DNA of 18,495 nucleotides from JADHUC01 sp964617665 (GTDB lineage Bacteria; Planctomycetota; Planctomycetia; Pirellulales; Pirellulaceae): positions 1-18,495 of the forward strand of contig CAZUAH010000269.1 of assembly GCA_964617665.1 (NCBI GenBank). The letters are read 5' to 3'. Position numbers and translations under genes: made by a program. Position 1 is the first letter of the stretch; every line of letters starts with the position of its first letter. This document shows, piece by piece, positions 5,996 to 15,800 of the stretch. The notes under the pieces are model-generated. The model was not told where the DNA came from, did no database searches, and was given only the letters and a program-made list of their open reading frames with translations.

Positions 5996-7473
5996 AAACC
6001 AAGACGATTCTCGCAGGCGTTCTGCTGTCGTTTATCACACAGGTGAATCCGTGTTGCGGGCAACGGAGTGAAGAAAAGGAATTGACGGAATCCGAGGCTG
6101 CCGCTGCCCAAGGGCATGGTGGGCCTTATGCCAAGACGGACCCTCGATTCTGCATCAGAGACCCGCTTGTCCTCAGGAAGCTCGAAGGGTGGCAAGATTT
6201 GAAGTTCGGCTTCTTCGTCCATTGGGGGTTGTACAGCCGATGGGGATGCATCGCGTCTTGGCCGCTTTCCCAGGCAAGGGAATGGAAACGTTCCACGCTT
6301 CCCGTATGGAGCGAGGTCGGACAGGATATGGATGCATTCCGGGAACGCTATTGGGATTTGAACAAAGAGTTCAATCCCGTGAAGTTCGATCCGCGCCAGT
6401 GGGTCGAACTCGCGGAGACAGCCGGGATGAAGTACTTCGTCTTCACGACCAAACACCACGACGGCTTCGCAATGTTCGACACGCAACTGTCGGACTACAA
6501 GATCACGGGCGCGTCGTGCCCGTTCGGTTCGAATCCGAAGGCGAACGTGACCAAGGAACTGTTCTCGGCCTTTCGTGAGAAGGGTTTCATGATCGGGGCC
6601 TATATCTCCAAGCCGGATTGGCACCACGACGACTTCTGGACCAAAGACCGGCCGGCCCCGGATCGGCACACCAATTATGACGTCGTTGAAGAGCCGGAGC
6701 GATGGGAGCGATTCGTCCAGTTCACGCAGGGCCAGATCAACGAGTTAATGAGCGACTACGGCCGGATCGACATTCTCTGGCTCGACGGCGGCTGGGTCCA
6801 GCCGAGAACCCGTAACCAGGACATACGAATGGACGAAATCGCAGCAAACTCTCGCAAGAAACAGCCCGGTCTGATTGTGGTGGATCGCACGGTCCACGGG
6901 GAGTTTGAGAACTACGTGACCCCAGAACAGAGGATTCCGGAGAAGGCGTTGGATTACCCCTGGGAGACATGCATGACCATGGGGGACGGCTGGGGCTATA
7001 ACGTGAATCGCAAGTACAAGCCGACTCGCCAGATTGTTCACATGCTCATAGATGTCGTGTCCAAGGGAGGCAACTTCCTGCTGAATCTGGGCGGGTCACC
7101 CGAAGGCTATTTCCATCCCACCGGCGTGAAGCAGATGGGAGAGATCGGCGAGTGGATGAAGGTGAACGGATCGGCCATCTACGCGACCCGACCGATCTCG
7201 CCCTACAAGTCGGGGAACATCTGTTTCACCATGAGCAAGGACGGCAAGAGGATCAACGCGATCCTCCTGGCCGAAGACGGAGAGAGAATGCCCGGTACGT
7301 TGACGATCGAAGGTGTGAATGTTGACGGAGTAGAGAAAGTGGCGCTGCTCGGATTCGAGAACACGCTCCACTTCGAGAAGACCGGCCCTAGCAATCTGAC
7401 AGTGACCATTCCTGAACAAGCAAGATCAAATCCGCCGTGCGCCTTTGCATGGACGTTCGTGATGCGTCGATAG
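5992..7473 (+). CDS. Secreted GH29 alpha-L-fucosidase
   Basis: The 493-residue product is a glycoside hydrolase family 29 alpha-L-fucosidase, a retaining enzyme that releases terminal alpha-linked L-fucose. It has an N-terminal signal peptide (core ILAGVLLSFI). Family blocks appear in order: FGFFVHWGLYS (~72-82), FTTKHHDGFAMF (~151-162), DILWLDGGW (~260-268), in which Asp265 is the expected nucleophile, YPWETCMTMGDGWGYN (~322-337) and VSKGGNFLLNLG. A short beta-rich C-terminal domain completes it, and no carbohydrate-binding module is attached. ATG 5992 has AGGA eight bases upstream and overlaps a small upstream frame. The next gene starts 90 bases later. Linkage specificity (1,2, 1,3/1,4 or 1,6) cannot be read from the sequence. 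Confidence 0.95.
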   Translation: MKTKTILAGVLLSFITQVNPCCGQRSEEKELTESEAAAAQGHGGPYAKTDPRFCIRDPLVLRKLEGWQDLKFGFFVHWGLYSRWGCIASWPLSQAREWKRSTLPVWSEVGQDMDAFRERYWDLNKEFNPVKFDPRQWVELAETAGMKYFVFTTKHHDGFAMFDTQLSDYKITGASCPFGSNPKANVTKELFSAFREKGFMIGAYISKPDWHHDDFWTKDRPAPDRHTNYDVVEEPERWERFVQFTQGQINELMSDYGRIDILWLDGGWVQPRTRNQDIRMDEIAANSRKKQPGLIVVDRTVHGEFENYVTPEQRIPEKALDYPWETCMTMGDGWGYNVNRKYKPTRQIVHMLIDVVSKGGNFLLNLGGSPEGYFHPTGVKQMGEIGEWMKVNGSAIYATRPISPYKSGNICFTMSKDGKRINAILLAEDGERMPGTLTIEGVNVDGVEKVALLGFENTLHFEKTGPSNLTVTIPEQARSNPPCAFAWTFVMRR

Positions 7474-7494
7474 CGTGCGCGCATACTAGGCCGC

Positions 7495-7514
7495 CCGCGG
7501 TTCACATTCCGCGG
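7495..7514 (+). other. Intercistronic hairpin after the GH29 gene
   Basis: Two copies of the self-complementary hexamer ccgcgg (7495-7500 and 7509-7514) flank an 8-base loop, 21 bases after the fucosidase stop. No T tract follows, so it is not a classical terminator and the downstream gene could still be read from the same transcript. Confidence 0.35.
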
Positions 7515-7542
7515 TCCCCCGCAGCAGGGAACTGAGCGCCGA

Positions 7543-7552
7543 GAACATGTTC
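7543..7552. promoter_or_regulatory. ACATGT-centred palindrome before the BNR_4 gene
   Basis: gaacatgttc is a perfect 10-bp palindrome directly before the ribosome binding site (cggagg) of the gene at 7564. Its core acatgt is the same as that of the palindrome in front of the IclR gene. A shared operator is a guess from the common core; the flanking bases differ. Confidence 0.25.
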
Positions 7553-7563
7553 GGAGGACACGC

Positions 7564-10443
7564 ATGAGACTGCACACTGCAGATGAGGGTACACGAACCC
7601 TACGGACAACTCGCCGATTCGAGCACGCCCTGAGCGTGACTCGGCCGGGCGTTCCAATCCGCTGGACGTTGGCCGCGGGGCTCATTCTCTTCGCTGCCTC
7701 GGGAGCGACCCCAGCACACTCGGCACAGACGTGGGTTCCGAATTCCGAAATCAAGCCGCTCTGGCAGGACTCGGCGTGGGATCACGGCGGGCCGGAGCTG
7801 GCCTATGGGACGCCGCCGTTCAGGCCGGATCATATTACCAAGGGCGGGCAGCTCAGGTACACGAACTTGTTCGACCGCGAACGGGAGATGTACTCCTACA
7901 ATCCCCGATTCATGCCGACACACGTGGATTTCGACAGTGACAATCTCCCTTGGTTCTTCTTCGGAAACCAGGGTTCGGTGGGATCCGACGGTCGCGGCAC
8001 GACCCACGTGGCCTGGGGAGGAGACAAGTCCACCGACTATGTCCTGCTGCGGCTGTTTCCCGACGGGCGATGGAGACAGCTTTCGTACAAGGCGCTGATT
8101 GGGAAGCTGACCGGTCTCGACGAAAGGCTGTGGATCATCGACCGGTGGTTCGGACAACGACACGTTTACATCGACAACGACGGGGACGTGTTCTTTCTCG
8201 CCCCCGGTTATGTGGTGCAGCACTGCCGGGCCAAGGATGCTTGGACTGTCTATAGGGGCGATACGTATCGACGCGCCTTCAACCTGCTTGTGTTCAAGGC
8301 AATTCGAAGCGATGGGACGCGCGGCCTGCCGCCGCTTGTTGGAAGCGCCGGCATCGGCCAGTTCCGTCTGTTCTTGTTCGACAAGGACCGCAAGTCCCAT
8401 GAGCTGTCGGTGGCGGAACGATCTGTACTCGTCCCCGGATACGGACTCGACGGTGGAGTGGCGATTCGAGTTGGCGATCATGTCCATGTCTCGGGTCTCC
8501 AGACCAACCCGCGTGAACCGGGAATCACGCCGCAGCTCTACGTGCGATACAACGTCTCAACAGAAGCCGTAGACGGCCCGTACGACATGGTCGGGGCGCC
8601 TGGCTTTGGTCCGAATGGAAACCGACGCGGCGACAATCACAACCGTCCGGTGATTGTGCTCGACAGCAGGAATCGGCTGCATTATATCAGCGGGCATCAC
8701 GACGGACCTGTGTATTACCGGGCAACCAGCGTCCCGGTCAGCGACCGCGAGTTCCGCCCCGCGCCGCCTGACGATATGTCGCGACCCAACGCCAAAGGAT
8801 GGAGCCGCCGTATCGACCTCGGCGGCAAGGACGAAACACACGCTTACACCTATGTTCACGCCGGTATCGACAAAAATGACGCGATGCATCTATTTCTGAG
8901 GAACATGGCAATAGACTCGAGAGCATACACCGAGCATGGCTACAGCTTCCAAACACATACCCTCGACTACCTGCGGGCCACGCCCAATGCGAACGAACCG
9001 CACACTTGGGAAGACGTGAACGCACTGGTCGTCAGCGCGCACAGCGGCTACTGCAACTACCAACATCGGACCGCGAGCGTCGATCGAGACGGGAGCCTCT
9101 TCGTTCCATTTGGCTACGAATACCACGGCCTGAACTTGGAACACTTCGGTACGCCCCAGGCTCGGCAAGTGAGCGATCGGTTGTGGGGAACGGAGATGTT
9201 CACCGACGGCCATAAGCAGAATGGGCTGTTCGATCCCTCGATGCTGCTGAGTACGGACGCCGGTCGCACGTGGCGTTTGGCGACGACCGAAGAGTTCCTC
9301 GCAAGGCGAGGCCCTTCCCGGCTCAAAGCATGGGCGACCGCAGCGATCACATCCGGGCCGGCACCACTGAAGGTGCAATTCATCGGCTCGGCGAGCGGCA
9401 GTGCCGACGATTGCCAGTACTCTTGGGACTTTGGTGACGGCGACACCTCGGATGAACAGAACCCCGTCCACGTTTACCAACGCAACAGTGTACACGTAGC
9501 CACACTGACGGTGCGCGACAGAACTCACATGCCGGTCAAGCGCAGTGTCGTGATCGAGGTGCCCGGAGAGGAAATGGTCTTGCGCTGGGACATGGACCAG
9601 TCGTACGGCAACGTACTGCGGGATGCCTCCGGCCACCACAACGACGCCGAATGCGCGCAGCCGAAGCGATGGGCGATCAACGCCGGCGTAGCGGGAAACG
9701 CAATCGAAACGCAATGGAGGACGCACCTTCGTCACAACTACCTCGACTATGCCGGCGACTTGATGGATCGTTCGAGATTCACCGTCTCTTTCTGGTACAA
9801 CCGCAACGGGGCGAGCCGGGGAAACATTGGGCAGTGGAGCGACCTGAGAAGAAAGCCGAATACGCTCTACTTCGGATTCTGGGGCGAAGATATTTCCGTG
9901 CATCAAGGCGACCGCAAGCTCACGGCGCGCGGCCAGATTCGCTCGACGCAGTGGCACCACGTTGTCTATACGTTCAAACGGGGTGCCGACCGCCGGGGGT
10001 CCGGAATCCTCTACGTTGACGGGGAACTCGTCGCGCGGAGTGAAGATCTGGCCGTCCCCAACGATTGGGTCTCTATGAATATCGGTAGTGGCCCTCACGG
10101 AGAAATGGAAGGCGTTCTCGTCGACGAAGTACGGGTCTACAGTAGGGTGCTCGATAACAAAACGATCCTCAGGATGAAGGAGTCGCCCGACTGGGTCCGC
10201 GATACCTGCCGACTGACTGTCAACCAAGGCACGGGTAGTGGCGTTTACACGGCGGCCGAGCGGATCTCGATATCGGCCGATACGATCCCAGACGCTTCGT
10301 TTGTGAAGTGGGAAGGAGACACGCAGTACCTGGCGGGCAGTGAATCTGCAACAACCACGGTCACCATGGCGTCGTCCGATGTCATGGTGACGCCAATCTA
10401 CCGCAAGACAGATTCGACACAGCGAGAAGTGAGAAGGAATTGA
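7564..10443 (+). CDS. Secreted BNR_4 beta-propeller protein with PKD, LamG and C-terminal repeat domains; polysaccharide lyase candidate
   Basis: The 959-residue product begins with a long-headed signal peptide (core WTLAAGLILFAASG, cleavage near residue 54). Residues ~60-595 form a BNR_4-type beta-propeller. Its hallmark is DNHNRPVIVLDS with His359, then LHYISGHHDGPVYYRA with His378/His379, then THAYTYVHAGID with His426. In ulvan lyases of PL24/PL25, which share this propeller, paired His residues on such blades are catalytic. Residues ~598-667 form a PKD domain (SWDFGDGDTSDEQNPVHVY), ~673-873 a LamG/concanavalin-like domain (FTVSFWYN, WHHVVYTF, LYVDGELVARS, DEVRVYS), and ~880-949 a short beta repeat domain (LTVNQGTGSGVY, SFVKWEGD). 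ATG 7564 has the strong site cggagg. A lyase acting on a uronic-acid polysaccharide is the best guess; ulvan specificity is not shown. Confidence 0.9.
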   Translation: MRLHTADEGTRTLRTTRRFEHALSVTRPGVPIRWTLAAGLILFAASGATPAHSAQTWVPNSEIKPLWQDSAWDHGGPELAYGTPPFRPDHITKGGQLRYTNLFDREREMYSYNPRFMPTHVDFDSDNLPWFFFGNQGSVGSDGRGTTHVAWGGDKSTDYVLLRLFPDGRWRQLSYKALIGKLTGLDERLWIIDRWFGQRHVYIDNDGDVFFLAPGYVVQHCRAKDAWTVYRGDTYRRAFNLLVFKAIRSDGTRGLPPLVGSAGIGQFRLFLFDKDRKSHELSVAERSVLVPGYGLDGGVAIRVGDHVHVSGLQTNPREPGITPQLYVRYNVSTEAVDGPYDMVGAPGFGPNGNRRGDNHNRPVIVLDSRNRLHYISGHHDGPVYYRATSVPVSDREFRPAPPDDMSRPNAKGWSRRIDLGGKDETHAYTYVHAGIDKNDAMHLFLRNMAIDSRAYTEHGYSFQTHTLDYLRATPNANEPHTWEDVNALVVSAHSGYCNYQHRTASVDRDGSLFVPFGYEYHGLNLEHFGTPQARQVSDRLWGTEMFTDGHKQNGLFDPSMLLSTDAGRTWRLATTEEFLARRGPSRLKAWATAAITSGPAPLKVQFIGSASGSADDCQYSWDFGDGDTSDEQNPVHVYQRNSVHVATLTVRDRTHMPVKRSVVIEVPGEEMVLRWDMDQSYGNVLRDASGHHNDAECAQPKRWAINAGVAGNAIETQWRTHLRHNYLDYAGDLMDRSRFTVSFWYNRNGASRGNIGQWSDLRRKPNTLYFGFWGEDISVHQGDRKLTARGQIRSTQWHHVVYTFKRGADRRGSGILYVDGELVARSEDLAVPNDWVSMNIGSGPHGEMEGVLVDEVRVYSRVLDNKTILRMKESPDWVRDTCRLTVNQGTGSGVYTAAERISISADTIPDASFVKWEGDTQYLAGSESATTTVTMASSDVMVTPIYRKTDSTQREVRRN

Positions 10444-10497
10444 ACAAAGACGATGCAGGACAAATCGAACGGTAAGCCTTATCTTGGAGCCCTTTCA

Positions 10498-12690
10498 ATG
10501 AAACGAGCACTCTTGGCTATCACCATACTACTTCTCCTATTCGGCGCCGCCGTGGCCGATTCGCGGCCGATGGTCCTTTGGTATGACCGACCGGCAACAA
10601 ATTGGGAGAAGGAAGCGCTGCCGATCGGCAATGGGCGGCTGGGAGCCATGGTTTTCGGTGGCACGGAGAATGAGCGGGTCCAGTTCAACGTCGATAGTCT
10701 CTGGACCGGCGACCAGAACCCGAGCGGTGTCTACGAGACCGCGGGCATGGGGGCATACCAGAACTTCGGTGATCTGTATGTTGACTTCGAGGGTGACGGC
10801 GCGATCGAGGCGTACCGGCGCGAGCTGGACATCGCCAATGCACTCTGCCGCGTGAGTTATGAGAAGAACGGCACACGGTTCACTCGCGAGACGTTTTGTA
10901 GTCATCCGGACCAAGTCATCGTCATCAGGCTTTCTGCCAATGCAAAAGGCAAGTACGCCGGTCGCATCCGGCTGAAGGGCGGTCACGGCGAGAAGACCTC
11001 CGCCGTTTCGAACAAGCTTACTGTTGCCGGCAAACTGGCAAACGGTCTGGAATACGAAGCGCAGATGATCGCGGTTGCCGACGGTGGGAAGTTGGAGACC
11101 AACGGCGACGAGTTGGTGTTCAGCCAATCCGACGGGCTGACCCTCTACCTGACGGCGGGAACCAGCTACGTGATGGACTACTCGAAGAAGTTCGTGGGCG
11201 AAAACCCGCACGAACTGGTAACCCGTCAGGTCGACGTGGCGTCGAAGAAATCGCACGACGCCATGCGCGAAGCCAATATCGCGGCACACCGGGCGCTGTT
11301 TGACCGCGTTACGATTGATCTCGGGAAAACGGCCGATTCACAGCGCAATCTTCCCATGGACCAGCGGCTCCAAGGTGTGCGTGAAGGTGCTGCCGATCCC
11401 GATCTCGAAGAGCTGCTCTTCCAGTACGGTCGATACCTGCTGATCGCTTGTTCGAGGCCGGGTACGTTGCCGGCGAACCTGCAGGGGGTCTGGAATAACC
11501 GAAACAATCCGCCGTGGCGTTCGGACTATCACAGCAACATAAACCTCCAGATGAACTACTGGCTGGCCGAGCCGACCAATCTGGCCGAATGTCACAAACC
11601 GATGTTCGATCTGCTGCTTGCTTCCCTCGAGCCGTGCAGGAAGGCAACCAGGAAGTCTTTCGGCGAGGACATTCGTGGCTTCACCGTTCGTACATCCCAC
11701 AATCCATTCGGCGGCATGGGTTGGAAGTGGAACATCCCGGCGAGTGCCTGGTATGCGCAGCACTTCTGGGAGCACTATGCGTTCGGCCGGGATAAGGACT
11801 TCCTGCGCAACACGGCCTATCCGTACATGAAGGAGGCCTGCGAGTTCTGGGAGGATCATTTGAAGGAACTCGACGACGGCACGCTCGTCGCCCCGAACGG
11901 CTGGTCGCCGGAACACGGTCCCGTCGAGGACGGTGTATCGCACGATCAACAGATCATCTGGGATTTGTTCAGCAACACGATTCTGGCCGCAGAGGCACTA
12001 AACGTGGACAAGGCCTATCGCACAAAGCTGACCGACATGCGCGACCGCCTAGCGGGCCCGAAGATTGGAAAATGGGGACAACTCCAAGAGTGGATGGTCG
12101 ACCGCGACAGTCCCAATAATCACCACCGCCACATTTCCCACATGTTTGCCGCGTTCCCCGGCCGACAAATCTCGCCATGGACCACGCCGGAGCTTGCCAG
12201 GGCCGCGAGCGTTTCCGCGGAAGCGCGCGGGCAGGGCGCGGATGTGGGCTGGAGTAACGCATGGAAGATCAACCTGTGGGCGCGCCTCGGCCATCGGGAA
12301 AAGGCCTACTGGCATGTCAACCGCTGGATCTCCCGCAACACGTTCGACAACCTGCTGAATGCCTGCTGGCCCGGCAAGGTGTACCAAGTCGAAGGCAATT
12401 TCGGCTACACCTCCGGAATCTGTGAGATGCTGTTGCAGTCGCACATGGGCGAGATCCACTTTCTGCCCACCCTGCCTGACGCCTGGCCCGACGGCAGCGT
12501 TACCGGCTTGCGAGCCCGCGGCGGTATCCAGATCGACATTGAGTGGAAAGACGGCAAAGCGACGGGCGCCGTCTTGAAGGCAACCGTCGATGGCAAGCAT
12601 GTTCTGCGTGCTCCGAAAGGCCAACAGATCGACGGCCCGGACACGGTGGAAATGAAAGCCGGGCAAACCCGTGAGGTGCGGTTCAAATGA
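10498..12690 (+). CDS. Secreted GH95-family alpha-L-fucosidase-type enzyme with Asp-to-Glu change in the DGNFG motif
   Basis: From ATG 10498 the protein has 730 residues and a clean signal peptide (MKRALLAITILLLLFGAAVA). An ATG at 10453 in the same frame would add 15 residues before it, but GGAG eight bases upstream favours 10498. Family 95 blocks are present: ALPIGNGRLGAMVFGG, LQGVWNNRNNPPW, HSNINLQMNYW, GWSPEHGPVEDGVSHDQQ and NHHRHISHMFAAFPG. In Bifidobacterium AfcA the general acid is Glu566 and the base relay is Asn421/Asn423 with Asp766. Here Glu472 and Asn347/Asn349 match the first three, but the last motif reads QVEGNFG, giving Glu632 in place of Asp. Family 95 enzymes are inverting and mostly remove alpha-1,2-linked fucose; some act on L-galactose. 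The gene starts 54 bases after the propeller gene and is probably in the same operon. The substitution makes activity uncertain. Confidence 0.92.
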   Translation: MKRALLAITILLLLFGAAVADSRPMVLWYDRPATNWEKEALPIGNGRLGAMVFGGTENERVQFNVDSLWTGDQNPSGVYETAGMGAYQNFGDLYVDFEGDGAIEAYRRELDIANALCRVSYEKNGTRFTRETFCSHPDQVIVIRLSANAKGKYAGRIRLKGGHGEKTSAVSNKLTVAGKLANGLEYEAQMIAVADGGKLETNGDELVFSQSDGLTLYLTAGTSYVMDYSKKFVGENPHELVTRQVDVASKKSHDAMREANIAAHRALFDRVTIDLGKTADSQRNLPMDQRLQGVREGAADPDLEELLFQYGRYLLIACSRPGTLPANLQGVWNNRNNPPWRSDYHSNINLQMNYWLAEPTNLAECHKPMFDLLLASLEPCRKATRKSFGEDIRGFTVRTSHNPFGGMGWKWNIPASAWYAQHFWEHYAFGRDKDFLRNTAYPYMKEACEFWEDHLKELDDGTLVAPNGWSPEHGPVEDGVSHDQQIIWDLFSNTILAAEALNVDKAYRTKLTDMRDRLAGPKIGKWGQLQEWMVDRDSPNNHHRHISHMFAAFPGRQISPWTTPELARAASVSAEARGQGADVGWSNAWKINLWARLGHREKAYWHVNRWISRNTFDNLLNACWPGKVYQVEGNFGYTSGICEMLLQSHMGEIHFLPTLPDAWPDGSVTGLRARGGIQIDIEWKDGKATGAVLKATVDGKHVLRAPKGQQIDGPDTVEMKAGQTREVRFK

Positions 12691-12706
12691 GTCCTCTCGT
12701 CAGGCA

Positions 12707-12727
12707 GGTTGTTTCAACGAAACAACC
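12707..12727 (+). other. Strong intercistronic hairpin after the GH95 gene
   Basis: ggttgtttc (12707-12715) and gaaacaacc (12719-12727) form a perfect 9-bp stem with a three-base loop, 16 bases after the GH95 stop. The bases after it are gcgagaaacg with no T tract, so it is more likely an mRNA stabiliser, processing site or partial attenuator than a full intrinsic terminator. Confidence 0.55.
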
Positions 12728-12819
12728 GCGAGAAACGTGAATGGCCCCGAGCAGAATCGTGACTCGCTTCCGTTAGGAACGAGTTGCACCCCTGTTTCGA
12801 ATTGACCATGGAGAGACAA

Positions 12820-15800
12820 ATGATGGGACCAACATTCAACGCATGCACTTGGAGGGAATGGTCGTTCCTTCTTCTGCTTCTGATGCCGAGCGTTGTTGAC
12901 GGAGGCGAGACGAATGAGAAGAACACGAGCATATCCGAGTGGGCATTTACAGTCGTCCCATCGCTCCCGAAGACTGTCATTGACCCTGAAGAAGTGAAAC
13001 ACCCTGTCGTCACAGGAGAATTCGGCTTCACCCTGGCTTATGCTCCGGACTATGTGGGCGCCGATATCGAACGCCGCTTCTATGTCGAGCTTCAGGAGAG
13101 CGGCGGATCGCTGCCGAAACTGAAGATCGGGACCAGCGATAGCATTGCCTATCTGGACAGGAACGCCGACATCTACTTCATAGATGAGTACCAGCCGGGG
13201 ATGAATCAGCGGATCATTGGAAAGCCGCTCGACATCACGACCGACATGGGACTGAAGTTCACGGTTGTGAAGAGTCGGACAGGTGCCAGGCGATACTATT
13301 TCAAGACGGAGCATGTCGATCACGATGCGACGATCACGTTCATCAATCCCGAAACACAAGGGAAGATGGTCGTCTTTCTGAAGATCTACGACATGCATGA
13401 CATGGCGCGCCCACATATCATTCTCGATCAGGACACGACTTTGATTGGAGGCGGCGCGGGGCAGGAAGTCGTCATCCCTCAGATCTTCCCGATCGGCATG
13501 GGCGGGGATGTGCTGCCCTACACCAAGCAGAAAGGCCGTTACGCGAAACCCACGCGTGCGGCGAACAAGGGGCAGACGCACTTGTTGGAATACTCGGCCG
13601 AAGATATCTGGGAGGGCATGCCCGATTCTTCCGCTCGGCTCTCAACATCCGCGTCCTTTGTGAAGCCGAATCTGGAGCCCCTTCGCTATATGGGGATAAC
13701 AGAGGGCGCCGTATCCGAGCATTCCAAAGATCCCCTGCATGGCTACAGGTACTATGTTGATGAAGAAGGAACCCGAATACCCAGTAACGATATCGAAAAC
13801 GATGATTTTTCGAGCGGCGTCTTTCCGGACGACGGTTTTGTTCCCGTTCGCTACAATCATGCCCGCATGCCACTAGCCCAGAATAGATGGGCGTCGCTCA
13901 CTCCCAAGAATCAAATCCGCCCGCTCGGCATCCTTACGTTCGAGCGAGAACGCCAACAGGCCCGCCTGGCAGAGCGATATGCCGATCAGTATCAGAAGAC
14001 CGGCAACCCCGAATATGCCTATCGGGGATTGCTGCTCCTCAGTCGGATCGGGCTCGAAATGAACTTCCGATCCTTCATGCAGCACTATCGCACCAAGGGC
14101 GATCAGGACGAGATACGGAAGAGACTGTCAACCAATACGGTCATGAGGCGGCTTTCTCTGTCAGTTCTTTTTGGCGTAGGGCTCGGAGAGTCCCGGACCA
14201 TTTTTCCGCTGATCGCCGCTTATGAGAAACTCTTCCCGGCCCTCGACGACACGTCTGGCAATCTGGTGGCGTTTCTGAAGAACAAGGGGCTGCCGATCGA
14301 AGACACGCGGGACGTCAAATGGCTGATCGAACGCATCTACCTGAGTTGGGTGCAGGCCAACATTCACCGGCAGTCGTGTTTCAACTTTCCCGCCAGTCAC
14401 GTTCTCGTCACGCAGGTGATTGATTTGCTGGGATATCCCGACGACCAGTTGCTCGACATCCTCTGCGACGGCCACCCGGGGACTCACTACCCGATCTCCA
14501 GCGCCCGGCATCTGCTGAACGCGGAATTCACCAAGGACGGAATCAAGAGCGAGAACATCGGCGGCTACAACACAGGCGCGGTGAATGGCGTAGGCGAGGT
14601 GCTGCTGAGCATCGAAGACGTTGCCGGCGATTCGGGGAAGAAACCGAATTACGACCGGCTGCACAACGCTCTGCTGTCCAACGTGCATCTGGCACTCGTT
14701 CCCTCACGACGAGCGAGGGCAAAGTGGGGGATGGCCGACACGATGTTCTCCTACGAAGGGATGCTCGGTTCGTCCTACCGAATCGACGGCTGGGAGGGAC
14801 GCGACCCGTTTCCGTGGTATTACGGAGACGTGTATGGAGAGAACAGCGACACGATGTTCCTCAAGGCATTCAGCCTGAGGCCCGATCCCCGCATCGCGTG
14901 GGCATTCCTGAACTCGGGGCCGTTCGGGGAACTTGCCACGAAGCAAAACAGCTCCGGCCGGGTGGTCTGGCAAAGTCGAGACTACGAATTCACGTGGGAC
15001 GACCTGCGAGCCGCTGCGGAAACGCTACCCGGCGACTGGCGGACGGGCGTATTCCCCATTACTGCGTTGAATCTGAACATCCTTCGCCGTGGGAAGGGCT
15101 TCTACGAGCGTTCTTGTACGATTGGCGTCGGCGCGACAGGCAGGAGCCTGTATGACCAGATGGAACTCAAGCTGTTCGGATTCCGCAACCATTTGATTAC
15201 TCGTTCCGATGTTTCCGCTGGTATTGTTGAGAATGCGGGAAGGCAGTATGTCACGGATGGCACTGACCTGATCGGCAAGGCCGTCCTGCATTCCAACGGC
15301 GACTACTTCGCCCTCATAGACCACGAAGTCTCGCGTTTTCAACGGAAGGCAAAGATAGATGATACCTTCCAGGAGCCGACCGCTTCCTCTTATCACGTGC
15401 TGCCGGATGAGGGCTGGCAGAGGAGAATCAACGCCCTGGTCGATATCGACGAGAAACACTTCTACTTGATTGACCTATATCGTATGAGAGAAGGGGAGGA
15501 CCATTGGCGACTTCTGTCACTCTTGCCCAAGGCGGAAACGACCTTTGAAGGACTTGAGTTCTCCGCAGGCAATACATCGTTGCGAGGCGGAGACATTTCG
15601 GTCCTTCCCACTTACGGCTCCGGCATCGTCGACTTCACCGGTGCTAAGAGAGCAGACGGCCGCGACGGTTGGATCGCCGCTTCCCAAACAACGGGCATGG
15701 ACGGCCTGTCGATGAGGCTCCATTCGCTGTTTGACGGACAGAGCCAGATCTACGTCGGTTACCCGGAACTGCGGGGCAGCGGAGTCAAGGAGACCCAAAA

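Noticed and set aside
5782..6669. Minus-strand open frame (295 codons) covering the gap before GH29 and the first part of GH29
   Set aside because: Most of it is antisense to well-supported fucosidase sequence and it shows no family signature.
8890..10227. Long minus-strand open frame (445 codons) opposite the BNR_4 gene
   Set aside because: It is antisense to a gene with clear domains, and its translation lacks motifs. Long antisense frames are common in GC-rich coding DNA.
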